DNA from: Chrysaora quinquecirrha
Lineage: Eukaryota; Cnidaria; Scyphozoa; Semaeostomeae; Pelagiidae
Length of the DNA: 64,000 nucleotides
Direction: 5' to 3'
Assembly (NCBI GenBank): GCA_014526335.1
Contig: JACTAT010000012.1
Coordinates: forward strand, 1,149,318 to 1,213,317
Below the pieces are notes generated by a model. That model had not been told where the DNA came from and searched no databases. It was given only the letters and a program-made list of their open reading frames with translations. A program made the translations under genes and the position numbers. Position 1 is the first letter of the stretch. Every line of letters begins with the position of its first letter. Below are positions 1-10,774 of the stretch, in pieces.

Positions 1-96
1 TTGTGCAAATGTTGTAAGTACGTTGAAAACAGGTGTGTGTACCAATCAATGAATATTAGTACAATGCAATAAAATGATACATCAGTGATGATGAAC
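1..96. other. no gene seen
   Basis: AT-rich sequence downstream (minus-strand sense) of the exon ending at 97. Nothing recognisable. Confidence 0.4.
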
Positions 97-319
97 CTTC
101 CATTCTTCCATGAAATAAAGCTGGTTTCTGTTTTTGTGCAATTGCTTTACTTCTCCACAATCAACGCAGTAGAATTGGTCTATTCCGGAATCCGTACACA
201 ATCTTGTCATGGCAGATATTCTGATTGCTGCATCCAGAATAATTTGCTGATCTAATCGCCACCTTTCAAACTCTTTCTCCCTTCTTTCCTTATAATTTGG
301 ACTTTTGTTATCCAGTATT
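97..319 (-). CDS. KDZ-type cysteine-cluster exon (fragment)
   Basis: Not predicted by simple ORF size, but the minus strand is open through about 75 codons between a strong acceptor (pyrimidine stretch then AACAG, exon starting at 319) and a GT at 96-95. The translation has a basic helix-like start (KERREKEFERWRLDQQ), then LCTDSG, FYCVDCGEV, QLHKN and ends EEWK. The FYC-x2-C plus His spacing followed by a terminal WK is what I associate with the CxC zinc clusters that precede KDZ (Kyakuja-Dileera-Zisupton) transposases. The ORF at 20930-21430 has the same design and also ends at WK followed by a splice donor. No transposase core is present nearby. Seen: exon, cysteines, splice sites. Inferred: family. 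It could instead be a host B-box-like exon. Confidence 0.45.
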
Positions 320-589
320 CTGTTAAAGGGAAGTTTGCAATATGAAATATTACGTTAGGTTTTACAGTGGCAGGAATGGTTTATATGTATGAGGGTAGGA
401 TTGGATTTCCAATTTCCAATAGTTTTTACTTTTTTTGAGTACCAAGATAGGCTGGCAGGAATGGTATATATGTGGTGCATTGATTCAAAAGTCTCATCTA
501 AAGTAAAATCTAAATAAAAAAAGCAAATAGTAGATTATGGAAAAGAGTTGCATAATTCTCTTGCTTCGTTTGCGTTTTTTGCTTTTTTC
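320..589. other. AT-rich spacer
   Basis: Low-complexity T-rich sequence without a supportable gene. It would be the upstream intron if the exon at 97-319 is real. Confidence 0.35.
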
Positions 590-925
590 ACTTTTTTCAC
601 TTTTTTTCTGTTCTATTTTTTCAAAATTAGATCATCAGACTTAAAAAGGCAATTTTCAGGTTTGTTATCTGTTTCAATTTTTCTAATGGAGGGCAAGATA
701 TCTTTTAGCTTAACCCTCCTTGCGTGAATTTTTAAGCTATGAGAGGAAAAAATCTGAATGTTGAAACGTGGATGTTCAAAGAATTAGAACTATGAAGTAA
801 CAAAATTTTGCAATATTTGGAAACCTTTTTTGCTTCTGGCAGCATCATGCGACAAGGGTGAAAACAGTAAGACAATAGAAAACACGCATATCTAAGCAGT
901 CACTCTGATGTGTTGATAACAGCTT
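590..925 (-). repeat. Dispersed repeat, copy 1 (piggyBac-like 3' region)
   Basis: Diverged copy of 4085-4500. Shared landmarks in the same order are a C/T-rich block, GAGGGCAAGATATCTT, the TATGAGaGGAAAA block, TGAAACGxGGATGTT, ATCATGCGaCAAGG and TGTGTTGATAA. In the minus-strand sense both copies begin with the same few codons (STHQxDxLxxRV). In copy 2 these close a piggyBac-like C-terminal domain, so this is most simply the 3' end of a related element whose coding part is lost. Confidence 0.5.
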
Positions 926-1027
926 CATTTATCTTCGCTGTCACTAGCAAAATCGTCGGAATCTCGTGCACTCGTCGTCTTGGTGAACGATCAGCTGTAC
1001 TTTCTTTCGTTGGGGGGTGTGAGGTCC
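926..1027. other. short spacer
   Basis: Between the truncated LINE and the piggyBac-like repeat. No feature recognised. Confidence 0.3.
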
Positions 1028-2240
1028 CTAAGTACTCGACGCCCTGAAAACGCAAAGACTATGGGAAAAAGTGTGAAACTTGGGAAAGGGATTAATATCT
1101 AAATTTTCTACAAAATTCACTTCAAAGCAGATAGCTTCAATTTCTATTTCATCAAAATCTTCTAATCTTCTGCTTTTTAGTGACTCTTTAATGTAAACGA
1201 GAAGACCACCGCCAAATGCATTTCTATCCCAGCGATATGGTATCTTGTACCCAGGAATAAAAAATTGTAATGTTGAAAAGGTTTCATCTAGTTTTGTTTC
1301 ACTTATTACAAAGCAGTCACATGAGCTGCTAGCAATGAGATCTTTTAACTCGCAAAACTTATTTCTTATGCTATTAATGTTAAGGTGAGCATTTATGGAA
1401 TTTTTTGGATTTTTCAATCTTGCGTTCTTTAATTCTCCATATGAAGGGACCGATTGGTTGCTATCGTTAGGTAAAGAAACAAGTTTTACAGGGTCGCGCC
1501 AATCCAGATTACATTTCTTAATGCAGTCTCTGTAGTTGCATGCAAGTTTTGCACTGCCTTTTTCGTTTAGGTGCAATCTACTATTATCTAGGTCCTCTAT
1601 TTCTATATTGCTGTTGTCTATAAAATTGAGGCCTTTGTTTCTACAAATATTATATAAGATATCGTTTAATTTATTGACGTTACTATTAATGTGAATATAC
1701 TTAGCCTGAACGGCGATACCAGAAATGTAAATATTACACAGGGGTAATTTCTCTTTGATGATGTTCACAATCTCGCTAAACGATTCACCTATTTCTTGTA
1801 GACTATTTTCAGTGTTTATTAAATCATTTATTCCGCAGTGAAGCATGACAGAATCTGGCTGCTTGTCGAGGCTCGGTATAATATAGGGCTTGAGCTCTAA
1901 GGCTTTCATACCACCAATACTTAACTTTTTGACCAAGGTGCGAGTCGATTTTGATATCTTGTAAGGAAGAACATTTTTGACAATTGAATCACCAATAATG
2001 AAGATTTTTGGTCTTGTTGTGACATTGCTACCTTCATAATTTCCTGTGATTGTTAGCTTCATACGATCATCGAACGGCTGTCCGATTTGTGATGTGTTAT
2101 TCTTCAGCCATGTTTTGCGTGGTTTAGCTCCGGCTTCAGCATAACTGAGTTCTCCAGGGACAACGTTTCGAACAGTTACATCCGGTGTTGTTGATTTTCT
2201 AAGGGATTCGGTGCGAGATCCGGGATGGGATTTGGTCCTT
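1028..2240 (-). pseudogene. LINE ORF: SGNH esterase fused to endonuclease N-terminus
   Basis: Minus-strand open frame. An SGNH/GDSL-type hydrolase domain shows GDSIVKNV (nucleophile Ser), GGMKALELKP, LHCGINDL (oxyanion Asn) and RLHLNEKG (catalytic His). After a short linker it continues into the start of an APE-type endonuclease (AHLNINSIRNKF, SETKLDETF, GGGLLVYIKES), which breaks off about 95 residues in at a stop near 1028. Esterase domains are known in CR1/L2-clade LINEs, where they are thought to aid membrane or RNP function. Here the esterase and endonuclease share one frame. The RT is missing, so this is a truncated copy. The same frame runs upstream into a DIRS-type gag finger, probably a fused junction. 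Confidence 0.75.
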
Positions 2241-2450
2241 GAACCGACGTAGCTGGCTGGGATGGTAGCAGGTCCTCCCAGGGGGCACTCCAGAGAGGCG
2301 TGGGATCCCCCACAACCGCTACGGTTGCACACGTGGCGGAAGCGGCAGGGGCTAAATTGGCAGGCAACTCCCCGATTGAATTGGCGGCATATTCCGTCCC
2401 TTCTAGCCCCAACTCCCTCGTTAACAATAAAGGATCCGTTGTTAAAAAGA
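2241..2450 (-). pseudogene. DIRS-type gag zinc-finger segment
   Basis: Minus-strand frame continuous with the LINE ORF downstream. It reads GICRQFNRGVAC, then CRFRHVCNRSGCGGSH and LECP. This Cys/His array (C-x-F-N-x-G-x-C, CRFRHVC, C-G-G-S-H) is the conserved C-terminal finger of DIRS-like gag proteins in animals; a related finger occurs at 23700-23954 (CPFKHMCNRCGGPH). It binds nucleic acid in the gag particle. No DIRS RT follows. An SGNH-endonuclease LINE segment follows instead, so the frame is chimeric. The boundary lies near 2240-2270. Confidence 0.6.
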
Positions 2451-3263
2451 GCTTAATCTTTAATTAACTGTGTTTGGTTTACAGTGAATACGCGCATCCA
2501 CAGCTGCTGATCAATGAGCCCCCACGAAAGGGATTTATCATTAGCGGCCTTGTATCTAAATTTATAATCATACAGCAGTCAAGCTAGAGAACTGTGGTAT
2601 TTTGCAGCATAACGAATAATATCTAAATATATTCTACAAGTTCCCGAGCACGTGCTGGGAACTTATCGACAATGGTTTTCATATAGACAAGAAAAGCGGT
2701 AGTCCAATCGTTCATGTTCTGGATCTTTTTTTGGAGAGCCACGCTTCGTCAGCTTCAATTCTGAATTCGGTCCAATTACCACAGCCAAGTTTCCATCATT
2801 CTCATTGGCCGCAATGTGGTGCAAGTTTTCAGGCAAAGGTTTAGAGAGGTAAAAAAACTCACCATTTTGGATGGATTTAACAGGCCGGAAGTACCTCTGG
2901 TGTGAAGCCACCATCGACGACTGCAACTGCTTGATTTGGAGCTACTTGTCCAGGAATAGATGCCATCCCCATTCTTTCCAAATTTGCCTATGATGATGAC
3001 GTTGCAGGGCTTTGTCCCAAGGCCAAGTCCACGTCGGTTTTGGCAGCCTGGCTTGCCACGGCGGAGAGTTTCTCTGCTACCGTCTTTTCTATCAGCTCGC
3101 GAATTTCTGCCAGTTGGCCACTATTCAAGGATATGCCAGGAGCTGGAGAAAGATTGTTCGGAGCGTTGCGTGCGTCGGTTTGGCTCACTGCAATCCCCTC
3201 ATGTTCATCCAGAATCGGCTCTTCACTACGTACAGGCGGGCGTGAACTTGCGGTGCTGGCCAC
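2451..3263 (-). pseudogene. Gag-like remnant (frameshifted)
   Basis: Two minus-strand open segments in different frames. The first, 3263-2988, is an N-terminal stretch rich in acidic and polar residues with a helix (GQLAEIRELIEKTVAEKL), reminiscent of the coiled segment in DIRS gags. The second, 2926-2663, contains YFRPVKSIQNGEFFYLSKPL and NLAVVIGPNSELKL. Together with the finger at 2241-2450 they look like a collapsed gag, but homology of the middle part is uncertain. No intact protein can be read. Confidence 0.4.
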
Positions 3264-4084
3264 AGTAGCTGTTCGTTAACTGCGCCATTCTGCGCTACCT
3301 TTCTGCTAAGGCATGCTTTTCGCAAAATTATTCTTATTTCTAATTAGCGTTTTCCTTGTAAAATCTGATAAAGTTCAGGGAAGAAAAGGAGAGGTTTCTT
3401 TGTACACGCTTTGATTGACACGTGAAAGCTAGAAACTTTGATTTGCTCAATTATTGGTCAAAGTTGGTCAGCTGACAGAATGCCCTACTGCCGTTGGATG
3501 ATTACATCAATGTAGACTTGCTGTGTGAGGGCCACACACAAATGTAAACGGAGGGCAAGCTGATAAAGTTTCACATCCTGTTCGAGTCAATACTTGGTTT
3601 CCGTACTGACAGAGCCCCGGGCCGGTTTACCGCAAGCTGGCCGAAAGTTACTAACTTGGCACCAAATAATTAACTTAAATTCATCCCTTCGCTATGAATT
3701 TATTAAAAATATCATGATCTGAGTTCCTCCTTTTGTTCGAGCTTGTTTCCTCCTCAAAGCCAATTTCTTAAAATGAGAGCTTTTCGTCAAAACTTGAACA
3801 TGAACGCGAAGATGACTTTGGCTTTTACCTTAAGACACTTGACCTTGAACGTCTTTTTGAAGACATATTTTTCCTTCTCTGCTTCTTCAATTTCAAGGAT
3901 AGCCTTCGATGATGAGGTCACAAAAGTTTACATGGCTGGAAGGTGTTAGGCTCTAAAGCTTCACAAAAATAAGCAACTTTGCCTTCAAGTCTATGCTAAT
4001 AAACTCCAATAAGTGCCAATGAACTCTCCTTCAATTACTCACAGCGTCCTAAGCAAATGGCAGAGTGTGCTCTTTCTCCCGTTT
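3264..4084. other. no gene seen
   Basis: Only short frames with no recognisable domain. The composition is mixed and neither strand shows convincing splice-bounded exons. Confidence 0.4.
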
Positions 4085-4451
4085 ATGTTTTTGCCTTTTT
4101 CTCTTTTTGTTCTCTTCTATTTTGTCAAAAGTTCGATCATCAAACTTTATTAGTTATGCAATTTTCAGGTTCAGTGTCATTTTCAATCTTTTTAAAAGAG
4201 GGCAAGATATCTTCTGCATGAAATTTTATAGTATGAGGGGAAAATATCTAAATCTTGAAACGCGGATGTTTTAAGACTTAATACTTTGTGATAGCAAATT
4301 TTTTGAAATATTTTGATGTTGTTGTATTAGGCCATATCATGCGGCAAGGATAAAAAGTCTGAAATATTGAAAGAAAAATTGACAAATAACTGCATTTTCT
4401 CAAGACAATGGTTTCAATTATAAAGAAAACCGTTTGTATAACATCATATAA
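4085..4451 (-). repeat. Dispersed repeat, copy 2 (3' region of piggyBac-like element)
   Basis: Diverged partner of 590-925 (same ordered landmarks). It lies directly downstream of the piggyBac-like C-terminus at 4452-4880, so it is probably that element's 3' untranslated region. Confidence 0.5.
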
Positions 4452-4880
4452 TTACTGGAGGACACGAATATGCAAGCTGTCAGTCTGGTGTGTTGATAAG
4501 TTACAATGAAAAAATCGTGAAAAAAATTGAAAATTTAGAAAATGTTCTCGATGTTTACTCTGCTTTGTGTGAAAATCTTTGAAACAATTTCTGTCTTTGG
4601 CTAAGCACAGGTGCACTTGGCACTTCAGGCATTGAAGAAATGAGGCATTGAGGGAATGAGTATCCATTTTGCAAGGGCCGCATCTTAATTTTCTCTCCAC
4701 ATTCTCTGCTAAATACCCGACAATATCTCATCTAATGTCGGTTATTGGAGGTAGAGTTGCAGGCCTTTGATTTTTTTTCCTTGGAGGGGTAGCAGTTGAC
4801 GATGGTCTATCACGTCTTGCCACTGATGCTTTACACCCCTTAAGTGGAACTGCTGCAGTCGAAGCCTTAAAACCAGGGAG
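4452..4880 (-). pseudogene. piggyBac-like transposase C-terminus
   Basis: Minus-strand frame from about 4880 to 4452 with one in-frame TGA near 4730. It starts with a proline/basic linker (RPSSTATPPRKK, LPPITDIR), then DIVGYLAENVERKLRC and a Cys-His array (CGPCK, QCLKCQVHLC, RNCFKDFH). The order linker, D-x-R-x-D-x-V-G, E-R-x-x-x-C-x-x-C, C-x-x-C-x-V-x-L-C, CF-x-x-FH matches the C-terminal cysteine-rich DNA-binding domain of piggyBac/PGBD transposases. The DDD catalytic core is absent here. Part of a core from the same superfamily is at 40041-40373. The stop and missing core make it a fossil. Confidence 0.7.
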
Positions 4881-5199
4881 TGTCATTTGACTCTGAAGAC
4901 ACGCCGTAAATCATAAAAATTCAATAGGAATACCATTTGCAAAAGTCGCATACAACTAAACTGAAATTGTTTAAATAAAGTTTGTCTCTCCTAAACATAT
5001 TTATAACAGAAACAATCTTATATACCGTGAAGTTACTTATATTAACGTTACATCATTTTGAAACCAAGGAATTCTGGAACTCTTTCTCTTCATTCTTGGA
5101 ATGACGACAGACTCATGTTTATTTGCCTTTGTAACGAATTGCCAATTTGATCTTCCTCCAAAGTGTTTGTCCGAAGCAAACTCAACCATTGCGGTTGCC
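4881..5199. other. no gene seen
   Basis: AT-rich spacer between the piggyBac remnant and the LINE tail. No feature recognised. Confidence 0.35.
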
Positions 5200-5640
5200 T
5201 TCCGTGACTAATCTAATCTAAATTTATTTAACCACGGTAACCCAATCAATCCTAAAGGATTGCTTTTCAGGGGGCCGTGCTACCTTTTTTTATATAAAAT
5301 TCTAGAAATACATAATGTACACATTGTTAAAAAATATTATTAAGTCTTCTTTTAAAAGTGGCAAGGGTAGGTGCATGTTTACAACCATATGTAAGATTAT
5401 TCAAAAGTTTAGCTCCACGGAAGGATATAGCTTTTTGCCCATTGCTCGTTTTTCTTAAGGGAAGTTTAAGATCAGTGGCAGTATTCCTCAGTTTCCTGAT
5501 ATTTTGATGAGATTTTCTTGTGAATAATTTAGCTAGATATTCAGGTGTAAGACCGTGCAACGATTTGTACATGATTGCAGCATGATTACAGCAGTTTCTG
5601 GGGACCTACCAGTGAATTGTACTTTCTGATCCAACTGCTG
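5200..5640 (-). pseudogene. CR1/L2-like LINE 3' end, 5'-truncated
   Basis: The minus-strand frame 5572-5327 encodes the extreme C-terminus of a non-LTR RT (MYKSLHGLTPEYLAKLF, LRNTATDLKLPL, SFRGAKLLNNL), the same block as at 12600-12820 in the CR1-like copy. Past the stop the 3' UTR reads GGTTACCGTGGTTAAATAAA and ends in a short TTAGA-type tail near 5210. This is typical of 5'-truncated target-primed insertions. Confidence 0.75.
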
Positions 5641-5660
5641 TGATGTCTTAACCTCGTCTC

Positions 5661-6830
5661 TTATTGCTTTGGTATTCTATGTAATAGTCTACCCATAGAT
5701 TCAGCTACAGCTTCGGCATTGGTTTTGACAGAACATCGCAAGAAAAGATCCAGAAAGTTCTCAACACCAGTGAGCAAATCTTCAAACTTAGTAAACAGAT
5801 GCGAAAATTGTATTGTGATTTCATTCTTTGGTGATACTTTCTTCATGTAATCTTTGCACTGAGTATGTTGTCTTGATATGGCACCTCTTGCAAGTGAACA
5901 TAAATGCAGTTCAAACAAGTAGGCATCATTCGGTGTGATTAGAATGTTGCTATAACGTCTCTCTGCAACCTCAATAAAACGTTTCTTTAATTCCTGATAT
6001 CCCTGCCTGACAAAAGTTTGCTGTTCTGGAGGAGTCTTTGCAGCATTAACTGACTTTAGTTATAAAGAGATTGGAGATCAAGACAATCAGTCATTTCAAC
6101 TTTAATGAAGGTTGGATAGCCTGGATAAGGTTCTAGACATCGCGCGGCCTCATGCTGAAATCAAATCACTATTGCACCTCACTATCACACCTCGCTATCA
6201 CACCTCAAATCACAATCATGCTTCAATCACTATCACATCTCAAATAAAATTGTAGTCACTACCCCCTCGGGGGATAATATTATCGAATTCCCTTTCTTTC
6301 TCCCTTTTCATTTCTTGCAATGGCAATTTGGAGCTCTACGTCTGATTTCTTTGATGATAGTAGGCGTTGTAGTTTGCAATGCAATTTTACCAGTTTTTCG
6401 GCACGTTGATTGAACTTTAATCTTCATTTCATCGTTTAATACAATGAGAGCTTCAAACATCTCGTCCCTTTTCAATTCTTGCATGTACTTTCCTATATTC
6501 CATTCCGCAATTGAATGACGGTTAGCGATTGTTCATTTTCATCCTCAGTAATCAACAATACGTGTTCTCCGGAAAATATCAATGTTGTTCTTGACATAGA
6601 CATCCATCACTGTATCATACAGCTTTCTCATTTCTTCTTTACTGAACAACTTGCCCGTAAGACCATAGAAAATAGGGTGGCATGATGACTTTTCTAGGCT
6701 GAATGTCCTTGTCGCCGGTGCAAGTAGGCACACAAATACCACAAATAGTTTCTTGGTTGTCAGCCTATTTATTTCATAAACTACACTACAGCTAACTGAT
6801 TTGCGAACTCTTTTTTTCCTGGCAAACCTT
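5661..6830 (-). pseudogene. Unassigned repeat-encoded protein remnants
   Basis: Minus-strand fragments: 5918-5661 (FSHLFTKFEDLLTGVENFLDLFLRC, NAEAVAESMGRLL), a basic/helical stretch around 6300-6450 (RAEKLVKLHCKLQRLL), and 6742-6545 (FYGLTGKLFSKEEMRKLYD). The region recurs, shortened, at 27405-27790, so it belongs to a dispersed element. I do not recognise the family. The helical, acidic/basic alternation and repetitive nature suggest a transposon accessory protein or a multicopy host gene. Several stops and shifts are present. Confidence 0.4.
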
Positions 6831-7498
6831 AATCCAATTTGAACTGCTCATTCGTTGTCGTGTCGTAAATATTCTCCGGTTCTTAAAATCAATGAAATTG
6901 GGGCCGTCTTCGTTTTTATCAAGACAGAGGTCTAAAAGGCTATATAACGTATAAATTCAAAAAACAACTTGTCTACGAAATCCTACTTCTACTTCAACAT
7001 AACATGAATACACAATAACATAACAAAACAGGGGGTAATATCAAATTACATAAAAAGAGTTCAAAGTTCAAATTCTCGAATACTAGAGTCAAGTCTTCAC
7101 AACATTCGTCATCTTATTTGATATCAGACATGGAGTATTGTGTAATTCCGTGCTAAATGTCGGAGCGTGCAATTCGTGCCATATATGTATCAAAAACATT
7201 TTCAGTACTCTCTTATGCAAATGTAATTTAACAATGTAATTTCTATTTGAGATCACATCTTTGCAAATAAATAAGGTACCCTCGGCTGATCAACGCAGCC
7301 ATAAATACTACAATAACGCTGAAACTGGACAATGCGCAGACTCAGATAAACGAGCCAACACGACAGTACAACCAATATCAAACTGGTCGGTTTTATATAT
7401 GCAAAGAACGAATAGCACTTATATTAAAAAAAACGCTAATGGAAGACGCTTGACAACTTTGGCTTAATCTTGCGATGAAAGGCAAGTTTTGGTTTTAG
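6831..7498. other. repeat-derived spacer
   Basis: Holds at 7105-7170 a further block (GTCATCTTATTTGATATCAG onward) that is joined directly to the 6840-like block in the shorter copy near 27740, so it continues the 5661-6830 repeat family. No gene. Confidence 0.35.
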
Positions 7499-7980
7499 TT
7501 AACTTTGGCTTAAGCTTGCGATGAAACGGAAAATTGTTAGTTCCGATGCTGGAAGGGGTGAACCAGTAGTATTAACAAGATTGTATGGAACATAAAAGTC
7601 AAGAAAACGTCGCTGAACTTGTAGCGTACATGGGGTTCTTCTTTTATGGCGGTCATCAAGAAACATCCTAAGGGCATAGGCCAAGGCCTAGCCCCTAAGA
7701 AAAAAATACTACTCTGATTCTTCTATTGATCTTTTCTGATTGAACTCAAAACCAAGACTAACTCGAAAACTAAAATGAATCACATAAAATACAAGAACAC
7801 GGAAACTGGTTTACATCATTGTCACTCATCATTGCACATTGCACGGAAACATAACTTTACACTGCAGGATTAAGCACAACATGGCAGAGACAGTAATTAA
7901 CGAGACTACTAGTTAAACTTAACACGTTACAAACAGATGAATAAATCTTTTGCGTATTAGCCGAAAGAGCGTGTCCGCGG
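7499..7980 (-). pseudogene. YR recombinase N-terminal scraps (DIRS B)
   Basis: Two minus-strand pieces: near 7950 (ALSANTQKIYSSV) and 7640-7500 (VQRRFLDFYVPYNLV, GSPLPASELTIFRFIASL). They match, segment by segment, the N-terminal SAM-like core-binding domain of the recombinase at 16475-15633 (SVQNKFESFC, GSPLPASELTLLRFIA). The catalytic domain is absent. Frameshifts separate the pieces. Confidence 0.6.
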
Positions 7981-8846
7981 ATAAACTGTGACTTTTGCAA
8001 AATCAAGAGGCACCTGTTTCCTCCTTTTTTCCAGTGGATCGCTGAATTTCTTTTTCCAACCTTTCCTTTGTTATTCCCAAAAAGTTTACGTTCACTTGCA
8101 CTGGCTTTGTTCCAGTTGGATTCATCTTGTTGACTTGGTACTGCTAATATTTCTGTGTTTTCACACTTGTTCTTACGCCTTCTGCAGACTTCTCGTGCCA
8201 GTAATTTGTTCTTCGTCCTCGATTTCTTTCTTCCGAAAATTAAGATGTTGGTAAAAAACTGGATATAGTAGTAATGATAAACAATATTAACGCTTTTACG
8301 GTCCTTGCGCAAGACTAAATACATAAATACACAGTGGATGGCAGTGATTGGGATCGTATTTGGCAAAACATTCAAGGCAATACTCGATAAAATTGCATAC
8401 TTAAATCACATAAAGACGCCACCAAGCAAGTTTGGTGGCCTACCCGCCAAATTACGCCCAATCACGCCATCCCTGAGCCCAAGAGGCCTAGTTGGAACGA
8501 TTCTGACTGTTCACAATACGGTTTTACTAAGGCAGCCGATGCATGGCTGTGAAAACAGGGAGGGGGTTGGTGTTAAATCCTAGTATAAATTATAGTGAAG
8601 AAAACTCAGCCGTAGCTGATTATGACAAATTGTAGTTAGATATCTTCAGGAATGACGAAAGAAGATTACAGCTAAGCCAAAAAAACAACAACTATATATT
8701 GAACTCGGACCTGAGCCGGCTAAATATTGATTCCAGTCCTGTGGCTTATAACGGAACGCCCGCCAACTGCAGGGGATGAGTATATAACCGTATCTGGTGT
8801 ACGAAGTGAAACGAGCTTAACGTAATTTTCAGCTCTTTTAGAATAT
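7981..8846. other. DIRS-B internal/3' region, no intact gene
   Basis: A minus-strand frame (8375-7981 part) is open but lysine/arginine-rich and unrecognised. Positions 8333-8360 share a short motif (CAGTG..G.ATTGGG.TCGTATT) with 22026-22052 beside DIRS D, possibly element-end sequence. No promoter or RNA gene seen. Confidence 0.3.
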
Positions 8847-9395
8847 CTAAATTGCCATGGTTTCAAGATGTTTAATGTCTAACTGCAGTCGAGCCACGCC
8901 TCGGGGGGCGGATGTTGGTTGTATTTCTGCTTGCGGAGCGATACGTTTGAATCTCTTGAGCTGAAAAGGAGACAAGTAGTCTGCGATCGAGTTGTTGAGT
9001 CCAGCTATATGACAAACATTAACCGTAAAGTTATGTTTCGCAGTTACAAAAAAAAATCTCCGGAGCAATGCCATGATATGTGGGCATTTTGAGACCTTTG
9101 CCTTCCAAATATTGACGACAGCAGCATTATCGCAATGGAAAACAAGCTTTTTCTTTTCGAAAAGGTTACCCCACACCAAACATGACAAGTAAATGGGGAA
9201 CAATTTCTTCCATTGAATCGAAAGATTCATCGCCCAGTCAGGCCATTTCCCAGGGATCCATTTTCCATTGAAATAAGTTCCGAACCCGCTATTCCCAGAG
9301 GCATCAGTGAAAAGGATAATTGAAGGGCCTGGGGTAGAGTGAGCCTCCATATTTTGTATGTACCGTTCCATGACGGGAGGAACGAGCCCCACCAT
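8847..9395 (-). pseudogene. DIRS-B RNase H domain
   Basis: Minus-strand frame with LFTDASGNSGFGTYF (first catalytic Asp), WAMNLSIQWKKLFPIYLSC (Glu-region helix altered), FHCDNAAVVNIW (Asp) and IAGLNNSIADYLSPF near the end. This is the order of the RNase H domain following DIRS RT. It overlaps the RT frame by a shift at about 9380. It would degrade the RNA template strand during cDNA synthesis. Confidence 0.75.
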
Positions 9396-10022
9396 GGGGT
9401 ATCTTTGCGGTCGTCGGCGTTAAGTGTAATGTGGTGAGATAACTTATTCACTATTGTAGACAGGTCGATAAGGCGTCTTGTAAATGTACGGCCTGACGGT
9501 ATTACTTTGGAAGCAAATGATAGTTTACCTATCAATGACAATAAGCTGCGCTTGGTACATTTTCGCTTTTTGTTGAATTCCCGGATTAGCTCTTGTAGTG
9601 ATGACAACTTTTCTGGGGGGAGTCTGAGCTCCATTTGCTCGGCGTCTATGACTATACCAAGGCACACAATCGATGTTACTGGACCGATAAGGTTTTCTGT
9701 TGCTACGGGGATGCCTAATTTTTCAAACAATGCGAGGGTTTTTCATGTTAACTTCACATTCCGGCGAATTAGGACGACCCGCTACTAAGTAGTCGTCTAG
9801 GTAATGAGTAAAATACGATATGTTGTAATTATTCTGCATTATCCACAGTACAATTGAAGCGAGTTGATTAAACCGATTGATAGACGAACGTAACCCAAAT
9901 GGTAAACAAAAGTCAATAAAAACATATCTTGAAACGAAAAACCCAACAAATGCCAGTCAGACCTTCGAACGGGACAAATTCTAAACGCACTTTTTACATC
10001 TATTTTTGCTAGGAGCGCGTCT
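9390..10022 (-). pseudogene. DIRS-B reverse transcriptase (frameshifted)
   Basis: Minus strand: KIDVKSAFRICPV (motif A Asp), FIDFCLPFGLRSS (motif B region), FTHYLDDYLVAG (YLDD active site, about 9780-9805), then after a one-base shift near 9735 FEKLGIPVATENL, VCLGIVIDAEQMELRLP, LIGKLSFASKVIPSGRTF. All RT palm motifs are legible, but the finger region upstream of motif A is missing and the frame changes at least twice, so the enzyme cannot be made. Confidence 0.8.
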
Positions 10023-10762
10023 TTACCTAGCTGATGTTAGGCGGAAATTGCCTGTTTGGGTGTTGGAGAGACGAAAATTGGCTACTGGTGAGTTTGGTGT
10101 GCGAAAATTAGGGGACTTTGGACAGTTGGTTGAGATGTGGCCGGAGGAGTTGCAGGGAAAACAACTTTTTTGTTGATCTCGAGATGGGACTGATGATGCG
10201 TTGCGCAAGAATTTATTGATGAGGCATAATCATCAACTCGTGACAAAGCTAGATCTTTGTTTAAACCTATGGCCATGCGAAAGGCCACGTCATATTTTAA
10301 CAACGCTGTGACCGGGTAAAATTTATGAAGGCTACATATCGATTCCTGGTATGATAGCGAATCGGGAGCCGTATTAGGGTGGTATTTAACCATAGTCTGG
10401 ATAAATATGTTCCAGGCATCCAACCATGTCGAAAACTGGTTATGTTCTGCTTCAGATTTGAGGAAGATGGTGCAATATTTTGCTCTAAAGCACCTGACGG
10501 ATTTAGAGTGAATGTAATCTGACCAGGAGTAGTGTTGCTATCGTAAAAGGAGTTTGGTAGTTTGGAGTTTGGAGTTTGGTAGCAGCGAATTGAAATCAAT
10601 ATATTCTTTACTCTGAATAGCCTTGATTATTTTTAAGGACAACGGAGGCAAACAACCTTTGGGTGTAGGGATTAAGAAAGCTGAATTACCTGATAGCGTA
10701 TCCTCGAGGACTGTGGGACCATCATGGACTTGCTCTGCTTGGTTTTTCGATGCCGGCGACAA
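10023..10762 (-). pseudogene. DIRS-B gag, central and zinc-knuckle part
   Basis: Frameshifted minus-strand pieces: EYIDFNSLLPNSKLQ, then STWLDAWNIFIQTMVKYHP, SLSYQESICSLHKF, LLKYDVAFRMAIGLNKDLAL, and at the C-terminus a single knuckle (CFPCNSSGHISTNCP). The block order is that of DIRS gag capsid-like regions. The fragment ending AFRMTNGQ beside DIRS D (about 23990) is the same segment. Confidence 0.7.
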
Positions 10763-10774
10763 CCCACGGTTTCT

